13,550 nt of DNA from an uncultured Peptoniphilus sp. (GTDB lineage: Bacteria > Bacillota > Clostridia > Tissierellales > Peptoniphilaceae), in assembly GCA_902488455.1 (NCBI GenBank), contig CABTWG010000035.1, forward strand, positions 1-13,550, in the 5' to 3' direction. The position numbers and the translations under genes were made by a program. Position 1 is the first letter of the stretch. Each line of letters starts with the position of its first letter. Positions 7,060 to 13,550 of the stretch are shown here, one piece after another. The notes under the pieces were generated by a model. It was not told where the DNA came from. It worked only from the letters and a program-made list of their open reading frames with translations, and searched no databases.

Positions 7060-7100
7060 GGTTTCTATTTTTAGAAACTTTAGATTGTTAAATGTAACAA
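7055..7100 (+). other. double stem-loop between grdE and grdA
   Basis: A 13-bp stem with one G-T pair (7055-7067 with 7072-7084, loop TTTT) covers the grdE stop codon. It is followed without a gap by a 6-bp hairpin TTGTTA/TAACAA (7085-7090 with 7095-7100). No T tract follows, so simple termination is unlikely. In RNA it could block exonucleases or set the relative amounts of GrdE and GrdA; that role is inference. Confidence 0.6.
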
Positions 7101-7132
7101 CGATTAAAATTAAAAAAACGAAAGGAAATCAC

Positions 7133-7612
7133 ATGACTAATTATTTAGAAAACAAAAAGATAATAATCATCGGTGACCGTGACGGTATACCTGGTGAAGC
7201 TATCAAAGCATGTGTTGAAACTGTAGACAATACAGATGTAATTTTCTCAGCAACAGAATGCTTTGTCTGAACTGCCGCAGGCGCTATGGACCTAGAAAAC
7301 CAACAAAGAGTTAAAAACTTCGCAGAAGAATACGGACCAGAAAACTTAGTTGTACTTCTAGGTGGAGCAGAAGCCGAAGCTGCAGGTCTTGCAGCAGAAA
7401 CAGTAATGGCAGGGGACCCAACATTTGCAGGTCCATTAGCAGGAATTGAGTTAGGATTACTAGCATTCCACGTAGTTGAAGATGAAGTAAAAGAACTATT
7501 TGATCCAGACGTATATGACGAACAAGTAGGCATGATGGAAATGGTACTTGATGTAGATGAAATAGTTGAAGAAATGCAAGACATCAGAAACGATAACTGC
7601 AAATTTCTATAA
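7133..7612 (+). CDS. grdA: glycine reductase selenoprotein A GrdA (UGA = Sec46)
   Basis: The small redox selenoprotein common to glycine, sarcosine and betaine reductases. Its selenol attacks the activated substrate on protein B to form a Se-carboxymethyl adduct, passes it to protein C, and is re-reduced by thioredoxin. The frame is interrupted by TGA at 7268-7270 and continues unbroken to TAA at 7610-7612, giving 159 residues. The UGA lies in ECFV-U-TAAGAMDLE, the family's selenocysteine motif, with Cys43 three residues before Sec46. The start is ATG at 7133 with AAAGGA (7121-7126); the frame is open further upstream but lacks a suitable ribosome site and family similarity. grdB follows after 22 bases. 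Standard gene callers would split this gene in two. Confidence 0.97.
7265..7291 (+). promoter_or_regulatory. candidate bacterial SECIS element of grdA
   Basis: GTC (7265-7267) and GCC (7274-7276) pair with GAC (7289-7291) and GGC (7280-7282) around loop GCA, with a symmetric 6x6 partly wobble-paired middle that includes the UGA. Codons here (GCC, GGC, GCT) are richer in G+C than nearby choices, which suggests constraint. The loop is closer to the UGA than in E. coli fdhF, so the fold is tentative. Confidence 0.35.
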
Positions 7613-7634
7613 TTAAAATAAAAAGGAGAAAATA

Positions 7635-8945
7635 ATGGATAAAATAAAAGTTGTTCATTATGTCAATCAGTTCTTTGCAGGAATAGGTGGAGAAGAAAAA
7701 GCTGATACAAAACCATTTGTAGCAGAACAACTACCACCAATTTCAGCACAACTTCAAAAGAATCTTGGAGATGATTTCGAGATTGTAGCAACAATCGTAT
7801 GTGGAGACTCTTACTTCAACGAAAATCTTGAAGATGCTAAAGCTGAATTGATCGACAAAATTGGCAAATTCAACCCTGACTATTTCATAGCAGGTCCAGC
7901 ATTTAACGCTGGTAGATACGGTATGGCATCAGGAACTATCGCAAAAGAAGTTCAAGACAAACTTGCAATCAAGTCAATTACAGCAATGTATGACGAAAAT
8001 CCAGGTAGAGATATGTTTGCAAAGGACGTTTACGTTCTACAAACAGCAGACTCAGCTGCTGGAATGAGAAAAGCTCTTAAAGCGATTACCGCATTTACTC
8101 AAAAATATGCTAAAGGTGAAGATGTAGGAACACCAGAAGAAGGCGGATACTTCCCACAAGGAAGACGTATCAACTTCTTCTCAGATAAAACAGGATCAGC
8201 ACGTGCTGTTGAAATGCTACTAAAGAAAATAAATGGAGAAGAGTTTGAAACTGAATATCCAATGCCAGCATTCGACAGAGTTGAACCTGCAAAAGCTATA
8301 AAAGATATAACTAAAGCAAGAATCGCTATTGTAACATCAGGTGGTATAGTTCCAAAAGGAAATCCAGATCACATTGAATCATCATCAGCATCTAAGTATG
8401 GTAGATATGATTTCTCTGATTTAACTGACTTAACTCCTGAAAACTCAGAAACAGCTCACGGTGGATACGACCCAGTATACGCTAATGAAAATGCAGACAG
8501 AGTTATCCCGGTAGACGTTCTAAGAAACTTCGAAAAAGAAGGAAAGATTGGATCACTTCACCACTACTGGTATTCAACAGTAGGTAATGGTACAGCAGTA
8601 GCAAGTGCTAAGAAATTCTCAGAAGAGATAGCAGAATACCTAAAAGAAGACAAAGTTGACGCAGTTATACTAACAAGTACCTGAGGTACCTGTACACGTT
8701 GCGGCGCAACTATGGTAAAAGGTATTGAAGCTACAGGAATCCCTGTAGTACACATTTGTACAATTACACCTATTTCTCTAACAGTTGGAGCAAATAGAAT
8801 TGTACCTGCAGTAGCTATTCCTCACCCACTAGGAGACCCTAACATGACTCCTGAAGAGGAATACAAACTAAGAGAAAGACTAGTTGAAAGAGCACTTAAG
8901 GCTCTTGAAACAGAAGTAGAAGATCAAACTATATTTGATAACTAG
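7635..8945 (+). CDS. grdB: glycine reductase protein B selenocysteine subunit GrdB (UGA = Sec350)
   Basis: Substrate-specific selenoprotein of glycine reductase protein B, which works with GrdE to activate the C-N bond of glycine. The frame runs from ATG at 7635 (AAAGGAG six bases before) through an in-frame TGA at 8682-8684 to TAG at 8943-8945, giving 436 residues, the normal family length. Sec350 sits in TST-U-GTCTRCGATMVKG, a UxxCxxC motif. The N-terminal HYVNQFFAGIGGEEKAD (9-25) and the stretch GANRIVPAVAIPHPLGDP after the Sec are typical of GrdB. The gene ends 8 bases before grdC. It is not a broken gene: the UGA context, frame continuity and flanking selABC all support read-through. Confidence 0.97.
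8687..8717 (+). promoter_or_regulatory. candidate bacterial SECIS element of grdB
   Basis: Starting three bases after the UGA, TACC (8687-8690) pairs with GGTA (8714-8717). Inside, GTTGC (8698-8702) pairs with GCAAC (8706-8710) around a G-containing loop GGC. The apical loop lies about 18 bases from the UGA, as expected for a bacterial SECIS. Confidence 0.55.
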
Positions 8946-8953
8946 GAGGCTAA

Positions 8954-10489
8954 ATGTATTCTGTAATTAAAGGTGCAGGATATGTATTGGTAAATACACC
9001 CCAGCTAGTAGAAACTGCTGGGGCTACATTTACCACTGAAAAAATACTTAATCCTGACTCAGATTTATTAAAAAATGTACAAGATCACTTAAGAAGTTTT
9101 GATGAAGTTGTAGATTATCTACCAAATCAAATCTATATTGGAAACGCTACCCCAGACGCACTAGCAGATAAAAAACTTCCATACACAGAAATTGAAAACA
9201 AAGGAACTAGAGAAGGTAAATTCGGTATAATAGTTCCAGAAGAAGAATTCATAGGACTTCTTAAGTATGCGGATGAATTTGATTTAGTATTCTTATCAGA
9301 AGATTACGTGAATGAATTTAAATCTGTATTAGAAGAAAGATATCCAGAATTTGAAAAGATGTTCCCTAAACTAAAAGGACAAGACATTTCAAAAGCTGAA
9401 GAGCTAATCGCTAATGATAAAGCAGTTGCACTATACCATGACGGAAAACTTTATGGATATGTAAGAGCAGCTCACGATACAGATGTTAACCTTTCAGCAC
9501 ATACAATGCTTGAAAATCTTGTATCTAAAGCATCAGGTGCACTTGCTGCAATTGAAACAATAAGAGTATCAGGCATAGATAGAAAAGATATAAACTATGT
9601 AATCGAATGTTCAGAAGAAGCAGCAGGAGATATCAACCAAAGAGGTGGAGGAAACATAGCTAAGTCTATCGCAGAAATGTGTGGACTTGAAAACGCAAAC
9701 GGTTCTGACGTAAGAGGATTCTGTGCAGCACCAGTACATGCATTAGTTACAGCAGCTTCACATGTAAGAGGTGGAACTTTTGAAAACGTGCTAGTAGTAG
9801 CAGGTGGTTCAACAGCTAAACTTGGTATGAACGCAAGAGACCATATCAATAAAGGTCTACCAATTCTAGAAGACTGTGTTGGAGGATTTGGAGTTATAGT
9901 TTCTAAAAATGACGGAGTATCTCCAATCATCAGAAATGACATTGTAGGAACTCACAAAGTATCTACAGGATCATCACCACAAGCTGTAATTTCATCACTA
10001 GTATACGATCCACTTCACGAACACGGACTTAAATTCACAGATGTAGACAAATATTCACCAGAAATGCAAAACCCAGATATCACTAAACCAGCAGGAGCAG
10101 GAAATGTTCCAGAAGCTAACTACAAGATGATAGCTGCACTTGCAGTAACAAAAGGTGAATTAGATAAAAAAGAACTTAAGAGCTTCATAGAAACACACGG
10201 ATTACACGGATGGGCACCAACTCAAGGACATATTCCTTCAGCAGTACCATACGTAGGACACATGATTCATGACTTAACAGATGGAGATCTAAACAGAGCA
10301 ATGCTAATAGGTAAAGGATCACTATTCCTAGGAAGACTTACAAATCTATTCGACGGTATTTCAGTAGTAGTTGAAAGAAATACAGGAAAAGATGCAGAAG
10401 CAGAAACAGGACTAGATCAAGAAATGGTTAGAAAGCTATTAGCAGAATCAATGAAGAAAGTAGCTTCAGATATTCTAGAAAGGGAGTAA
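8954..10489 (+). CDS. grdC: glycine reductase protein C subunit GrdC
   Basis: Larger subunit of protein C, which takes the carboxymethyl group from selenoprotein A and, with GrdD, converts it through an acetyl-enzyme to acetyl phosphate. The 511-residue protein has a thiolase/FabH-like second half: Cys257 in RGFCAAPVHAL, VVAGGSTAKLGMNARDH (about 281-297), and GHIPSAVPYVGH with His416. The C-terminus carries LIGKGSLFLGRLTNLFDG. ATG start with AGGAGG four bases before it and 8 bases after the grdB stop. Its stop TAA is followed one base later by the grdD start, so the two protein C subunits are closely coupled. A G+C-rich hairpin lies inside the first 70 bases (8999-9023). Confidence 0.96.
   Translation: MYSVIKGAGYVLVNTPQLVETAGATFTTEKILNPDSDLLKNVQDHLRSFDEVVDYLPNQIYIGNATPDALADKKLPYTEIENKGTREGKFGIIVPEEEFIGLLKYADEFDLVFLSEDYVNEFKSVLEERYPEFEKMFPKLKGQDISKAEELIANDKAVALYHDGKLYGYVRAAHDTDVNLSAHTMLENLVSKASGALAAIETIRVSGIDRKDINYVIECSEEAAGDINQRGGGNIAKSIAEMCGLENANGSDVRGFCAAPVHALVTAASHVRGGTFENVLVVAGGSTAKLGMNARDHINKGLPILEDCVGGFGVIVSKNDGVSPIIRNDIVGTHKVSTGSSPQAVISSLVYDPLHEHGLKFTDVDKYSPEMQNPDITKPAGAGNVPEANYKMIAALAVTKGELDKKELKSFIETHGLHGWAPTQGHIPSAVPYVGHMIHDLTDGDLNRAMLIGKGSLFLGRLTNLFDGISVVVERNTGKDAEAETGLDQEMVRKLLAESMKKVASDILERE
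8999..9023 (+). other. G+C-rich hairpin within the 5' end of grdC
   Basis: CCCCAGC (8999-9005) pairs perfectly with GCTGGGG (9017-9023); an inner AGT/ACT pairing can extend it. It uses CCC and GGG codons although the grd genes nearly always use CCA and GGA, which hints that the structure is selected. Confidence 0.55.
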
Positions 10490-10490
10490 G

Positions 10491-11621
10491 ATGAGTAAAT
10501 TACTAGCAGAATTCATTAATGACATTGCTGAAGAAATTGAAACTGGTAAATCTAAGTCATCTACTGTTAGAATAGCTGTAACTAATCTAGATTCAGAACT
10601 TGGTGCTGACAACGTAAATAAAGCTATGGAAAGCTTTAAAGACGTAGAATTTACAGTTGTAGGAACTCCATACAAGGATTATAACTGTGTAGAAGCATCA
10701 AACGATGAAGAAGTTGCAGAAGCCCTTGAGCATCTATTTAACGAAGGTAAAATAGACGCTGCAGTTGCAATGCACTATCCATTCCCAATAGGAGTATCTA
10801 CAGTAGGTAGAACAGTAACTCCAGCAATGGGTAAGGAAGTATATATCGCAACAACCACAGGAACAACCCACATGAAGAGAGATATCGCAATGGTTCTTAA
10901 CACAATAAATGGAATCATAGCTGCAAAAGCAAATGGAATCGAACATCCAACAGTTGGTATCTTAAATATAGAAGCAGCAAGAATAGTTGAAAAGAAACTA
11001 AACGAACTAAAAGAAAATGGTTTCGAAATCAACTTTGCAGAATCTAAGAGAGCTGACGGCGGTGCAGTACTAAGAGGTAACGACTTAGTAGCAGGCACTT
11101 GTGATGTTGTAGTTATGGATTCACTTACAGGAAATGTTCTTATCAAGACATTTGCATCATTCACATCTGGCGGATTCTTTGAAACAGCTGGATTTGGATA
11201 TGGACCTGGACTAGGTGAAGGATACCATACACCAGTATTTATCATCTCAAGAGCAAGTGGAACACCTGTAGTTAGAAATGCTATTCAATATGCAGTAGAA
11301 TCAGTAAGAGGAAATTTGGTAGAAGTTTCCAAGAAAGTATATGCAGATGCGAAAAAAGCTGGCCTTGAAGAAATCTTAGCGTCAATGGACAAAAAAGAAG
11401 AAAAGGCAGAAGCAGCAGTTACAGCTCCGCCAAAAGAAGTTGTAACAGCTCAAATACCTGGAATAGACATTCTTGAAATGGACACTGCAGTACAATCACT
11501 TTGGAAAGAAGGCATCTATGCTGAATCAGCAATGGGATGTACAGGACCTATCGTTCTAATTTCTGAAGCAAACAAAGAAAAAGCAGCAGAAATATTAACT
11601 AAAGCAGGTTTAATAGCTTAA
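10491..11621 (+). CDS. grdD: glycine reductase protein C subunit GrdD
   Basis: Small subunit of protein C, which forms the acetyl thioester and releases acetyl phosphate with inorganic phosphate. The 376-residue protein has a PlsX/phosphate-acyltransferase-like body, with GTTHMKRDIAMVLNTINGI (124-142) and SGGFFETAGFGYGPGLGEGYHTP (226-248). A charged, Ala-rich linker (about 299-320) leads to a C-terminal segment with Cys350 in SAMGCTGPIVL. The matching Cys359 in Eubacterium acidaminophilum GrdD is the reported catalytic thiol. ATG start one base after the grdC stop, with AGGGAG inside the end of grdC. It is the last gene of the operon; its stop codon overlaps the -35 box of the selC promoter and an intrinsic terminator follows within 35 bases. 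Confidence 0.96.
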   Translation: MSKLLAEFINDIAEEIETGKSKSSTVRIAVTNLDSELGADNVNKAMESFKDVEFTVVGTPYKDYNCVEASNDEEVAEALEHLFNEGKIDAAVAMHYPFPIGVSTVGRTVTPAMGKEVYIATTTGTTHMKRDIAMVLNTINGIIAAKANGIEHPTVGILNIEAARIVEKKLNELKENGFEINFAESKRADGGAVLRGNDLVAGTCDVVVMDSLTGNVLIKTFASFTSGGFFETAGFGYGPGLGEGYHTPVFIISRASGTPVVRNAIQYAVESVRGNLVEVSKKVYADAKKAGLEEILASMDKKEEKAEAAVTAPPKEVVTAQIPGIDILEMDTAVQSLWKEGIYAESAMGCTGPIVLISEANKEKAAEILTKAGLIA

Positions 11622-11646
11622 CAAGAATAAAAAAATATAGTATAAT
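11618..11646 (+). promoter_or_regulatory. selC promoter overlapping the grdD stop codon
   Basis: TTAACA (11618-11623) and a perfect TATAAT (11641-11646) are spaced by exactly 17 bases, one mismatch from the full sigma-A consensus. The predicted start near 11653 is at the first bases of the grd terminator hairpin and about 25 bases before mature selC. Confidence 0.75.
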
Positions 11647-11651
11647 AAAAT

Positions 11652-11676
11652 AGTCCCGCTCGGTCGGGACTTTTTA
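11652..11676 (+). terminator. grd operon intrinsic terminator
   Basis: AGTCCCG (11652-11658) pairs with CGGGACT (11665-11671) around a 6-nt loop, followed by a T run. It lies about 30 bases after the grdD stop and ends just before selC. Confidence 0.88.
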
Positions 11677-11677
11677 T

Positions 11678-11771
11678 GGGGGAGAATGAGTGTCTGGTGT
11701 GCTCCGCGGTCTTCAAAACCGTTGTAAGAAAGTTTTTCTTTGGTAGGTTCGATTCCTACTCTTCCTCGCCA
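11678..11771 (+). tRNA. selC: selenocysteine tRNA (anticodon UCA)
   Basis: A 94-nt tRNA with the special features of bacterial tRNA(Sec). The acceptor stem has 8 bp (GGGGGAGA 11678-11685 with TCTTCCTC 11760-11767). The D stem is long, 6 bp (11688-11693 with 11699-11704). The anticodon loop CTTCAAA carries TCA at 11713-11715, and a long variable arm has stem AAGAAA/TTTCTT (11726-11740). The T arm is GTAGG/CCTAC with loop TTCGATT. Discriminator G and CCA are encoded (11768-11771). It is charged with serine by SerRS and then converted by SelA. It has its own promoter and terminator and lies between the grd operon, its main client, and acpS-nnrD. Confidence 0.97.
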
Positions 11772-11772
11772 T

Positions 11773-11805
11773 GGAGAAGTTAATAGCTTCTCCTTTATTT
11801 TTTTT
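11773..11805 (+). terminator. selC intrinsic terminator
   Basis: GGAGAAG (11773-11779) pairs with CTTCTCC (11787-11793) around a 7-nt loop and is followed by TTTATTTTTTTT. It begins one base after the encoded CCA end. Confidence 0.92.
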
Positions 11806-11856
11806 GTAATATTGATTATAATTAAGTATGGGGAGTAACAATAAGTAGGTAGCAAA

Positions 11857-12987
11857 ATGATAGGGATAGATATAATAGAAATTGAAAGAGTAAAAAAAGT
11901 CTATGAAAAACACGAAGATAGATTTTTAGAAAGGATATTTAATCCAGAAGAAATTACATACATAAAATCAAGACCCAATTTTTATGAGAGCCTATCCGCA
12001 TATTTTGCTACAAAAGAAGCAGTATCTAAAGCAAATGGCACAGGCATAGATGGTATATCATTTAAAGATATAAAGCTTAAGTTCAACCCATATATTGCAG
12101 AAATAGGAGAGAAGACATTTACATATTCAGTCTCTCACGAAAGAGAATTTGCAGTGGCAGTAGCAAAAGAAATAAAAATATCAGAAAGACTAGAAGTCCC
12201 AAAAGAGTTTAAAGGCGTATTAAATAGGAAGAAAGACTCACATAAAGGCGACTTCGGTAGAGTAGGATTTGTCTGTGGATCAGAAGAGATGCCGGGAGCA
12301 CTGATATTATCAGTAATGGCAAGTCTAAGAACAGGATCAGGGCTGGTGTACTTTCATACAGACAGAGAAATAAAAAACTTGGTACTCTCAAAATGTTTCG
12401 AAGCAATATATAGAGAAAATCTTGAATTTTTAAAAGAAATGGACGCAGCGTGTATAGGACCAGGAATGGGACAAAGTAAAGAAAAGATCGAAATCTTTTT
12501 AAAAGTTGTAGAAGAAGAAATTCCAATGGTCATAGACGCAGACGGATTAAACATACTAAGCAAGAATTTAGAAAAAGTTGAACTAAAAAATAAAGTACTA
12601 ACTCCTCACATGGGAGAATTTTCACGACTTACAAAACTGACCATAGAAGAAATAAAAGAAAACAAAATAGAAATAGCAAAAGAATTTGCAAGAAAAAATA
12701 GAACAGTGGTTTTATTAAAAGGAAATGAAACCATAGTCACAGATGGAAAAAGAGTCTATATTAATAAAACAGGAGGTCCAGAGCTAGCCACAGCAGGTTC
12801 AGGAGATGTGCTCTCAGGAATAATAACATCTCTTCTAGGTAGGAAGATAGAACCGTTTAAAGCAGCATCAATGGGCGTGTACATACATGGATTGTCAGGA
12901 AGCATCGCAAAGGACAAGCTTGGAGAAAATTCAGTAATAGCAAGAGATATAGTAAGAAACATTCCATCTGCAATTTTAAAGATATAA
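11857..12987 (+). CDS. acpS: AcpS-NnrD fusion: holo-ACP synthase plus ADP-dependent NAD(P)H-hydrate dehydratase
   Basis: One 376-residue protein joins two enzymes. Residues 1 to about 107 are holo-[acyl-carrier-protein] synthase, which attaches 4'-phosphopantetheine to ACP: Asp5 in GIDIIEIERV, Glu54 and Lys58 in FATKEAVSKA, and SVSHERE (91-97). Residues about 115-376 are NnrD, the ADP-dependent dehydratase that repairs hydrated NAD(P)H: HKGDFGRVGF (129-138), GPGMG (201-205), DADGLN (227-232), TPHMGEF (249-255), LKGN (287-290) and GSGD with Asp317. The NnrE epimerase domain usually fused to bacterial NnrD is absent. A TATAAT at 11817-11822 may be its -10 box, with a poor -35. The Shine-Dalgarno site is weak. 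mazF follows 17 bases after its stop. Confidence 0.9.
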   Translation: MIGIDIIEIERVKKVYEKHEDRFLERIFNPEEITYIKSRPNFYESLSAYFATKEAVSKANGTGIDGISFKDIKLKFNPYIAEIGEKTFTYSVSHEREFAVAVAKEIKISERLEVPKEFKGVLNRKKDSHKGDFGRVGFVCGSEEMPGALILSVMASLRTGSGLVYFHTDREIKNLVLSKCFEAIYRENLEFLKEMDAACIGPGMGQSKEKIEIFLKVVEEEIPMVIDADGLNILSKNLEKVELKNKVLTPHMGEFSRLTKLTIEEIKENKIEIAKEFARKNRTVVLLKGNETIVTDGKRVYINKTGGPELATAGSGDVLSGIITSLLGRKIEPFKAASMGVYIHGLSGSIAKDKLGENSVIARDIVRNIPSAILKI

Positions 12988-13004
12988 AGCTTAAAGGTGC
13001 AGAA

Positions 13005-13346
13005 ATGATAGTAAAAAGAGGAGACATATTCTACGCAGATCTAAGCCCGGTGATAGGCTCCGAGCAAGGAGGAGTTAGACCTGTAGTAGTCTTACAAAAT
13101 AATATAGGAAACAAGTATTCACCGACAATAATAGTAGCGGCAATAACATCAAGACTAAATAAAGCAAGGCTTCCAACCCATTTAAACGTCATGGCAGAAG
13201 GACTAGCACTACCTAAAAACTCGGTGGTACTATTAGAACAGATAAGAACGATAGACAAGAAGAGACTAAGAGAAAAAGTCGGATCATTTCCAGTAGAAAT
13301 AATGGAAAACATAGATAAGGCACTAAAAGTAAGTTTAAACTTATAA
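13005..13346 (+). CDS. mazF: MazF/NdoA-type endoribonuclease toxin
   Basis: A 113-residue cytosolic protein, very close to Bacillus subtilis MazF (EndoA) as remembered: VKRGDIFYADLSPVIGSEQG at 3-22, then Arg25, Thr48 in AAITSR, His59 in LPTH, and the LLEQIRTIDKKRL stretch. These include the known catalytic and substrate-contacting positions. Family members cleave single-stranded RNA at short motifs and are held in check by MazE. No mazE-like gene precedes it: the gap to acpS-nnrD is 17 bases and holds only AAAGGTG. It may be co-transcribed with acpS-nnrD, echoing the acpS-alr-mazEF neighbourhood of Firmicutes. The antitoxin may be encoded elsewhere, or the protein may act as a solitary RNase. 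Confidence 0.93.
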   Translation: MIVKRGDIFYADLSPVIGSEQGGVRPVVVLQNNIGNKYSPTIIVAAITSRLNKARLPTHLNVMAEGLALPKNSVVLLEQIRTIDKKRLREKVGSFPVEIMENIDKALKVSLNL

Positions 13347-13353
13347 TACATAT

Positions 13354-13375
13354 GCAGGCATTAGCCTGCTTTTTT
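13354..13375 (+). terminator. intrinsic terminator after mazF
   Basis: GCAGGC (13354-13359) pairs with GCCTGC (13364-13369) around ATTA and is followed by six T residues. It begins 8 bases after the mazF stop codon. Confidence 0.9.
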
Positions 13376-13425
13376 AATTATTATGTAGAACTCGATTGGC
13401 TACTCCAGAGCTTACGGCTCCTATT

Positions 13426-13550
13426 AGGGTGATTGTCTTCCTCTGATTTTTTTATGAGTATTAAGGTAGTCGACTTCCTTTTTAATTTTTATAGAGAGAA
13501 TTTTTTCAACTACAGTCACCCTGAGCGAGGAAATTTATTTCCGAGTCGAA
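13426..13550. repeat. non-coding inverted repeat / possible palindromic element at the right edge
   Basis: AGGGTGATTGT (13426-13436) is matched in inverse by ACAGTCACCCT (13512-13522); in RNA the only mismatch is a G-U pair. The arms enclose about 75 AT-rich bases with no gene. The right arm continues as CTGAGCGA, then GGAAAT-TT-ATTTCC (13529-13542) and GAGTCGAA, the left part of what looks like a dispersed palindromic repeat cut by the window end. Identity is unknown. Confidence 0.4.

Noticed and set aside
7141..7602. 153-residue reading frame antisense to grdA, and similar frames antisense to selB, grdC, grdD and acpS-nnrD
   Set aside because: Ser/Thr/Ala-rich low-complexity shadows of real coding sequence, with no ribosome site and no family resemblance.
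7133..7612. grdA as two short genes or a pseudogene split by TGA
   Set aside because: The TGA sits at the family's selenocysteine position, the frame continues intact, and selA, selB and selC flank the operon.
8682..8684. TGA in grdB as a real stop followed by a separate 77-residue gene
   Set aside because: The frame is preserved, the UxxCxxC context is the known Sec site, and the joined length of 436 matches GrdB.
11678..11771. ordinary tRNA with a UCA anticodon (Trp-like or suppressor)
   Set aside because: The 8-bp acceptor stem, 6-bp D stem and long variable arm are specific to tRNA(Sec).

Overview
This window looks like chromosomal DNA from a low-GC, Gram-positive, amino-acid-fermenting anaerobe. 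The best guess is the Clostridia/Tissierellia group, perhaps a Peptoniphilaceae-like organism. The evidence is AT-rich DNA with purine-rich Shine-Dalgarno sites, a complete clostridial-type glycine reductase operon in the order grdX-trxB-trxA-grdE-grdA-grdB-grdC-grdD, and a Bacillus-like MazF. The species cannot be fixed from the sequence.

Layout. Positions 1-530 hold no gene. They contain a degenerate group II intron 3' end (domain V/VI-like), an unusual series of three perfect palindromes sharing the arms ATGCT...AGCAT, and the terminator of the minus-strand operon. Positions 531-3751 (minus strand) are selA-selB, with overlapping stop and start codons. The divergent spacer 3752-4087 carries the selA promoter on the minus strand. 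On the plus strand it carries a single-aptamer glycine riboswitch followed by a strong intrinsic terminator. Positions 4088-11621 are the grd operon. Two of its genes, grdA and grdB, are interrupted by in-frame UGA codons at the positions known to encode selenocysteine, and each is reported here as one full-length selenoprotein gene. The operon terminator is followed at once by selC, the tRNA for selenocysteine (11678-11771), with its own promoter and terminator. Positions 11857-13346 hold a fused acpS-nnrD gene and mazF. The last 200 bases hold a terminator and a non-coding inverted repeat.

How it works together. SelA converts seryl-tRNA(Sec) (the selC product) to selenocysteyl-tRNA, and SelB delivers it to the ribosome at the UGA codons of grdA and grdB. 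Electrons flow through TrxB and TrxA to selenoprotein A. The pyruvoyl/Sec protein B (GrdE plus GrdB) activates glycine, and protein C (GrdC plus GrdD) releases acetyl phosphate, which yields ATP through acetate kinase (not in this window). Only selD (selenophosphate synthetase) is missing for a self-contained selenocysteine and glycine-reductase island.

Points most worth a second look: the glycine riboswitch, whose visible alternative pairings suggest glycine would favour termination; the palindrome trio; a non-canonical NADPH site in TrxB; loss of the G4 aspartate in SelB; a selC promoter whose start point coincides with the grd terminator hairpin; and the AcpS-NnrD fusion.
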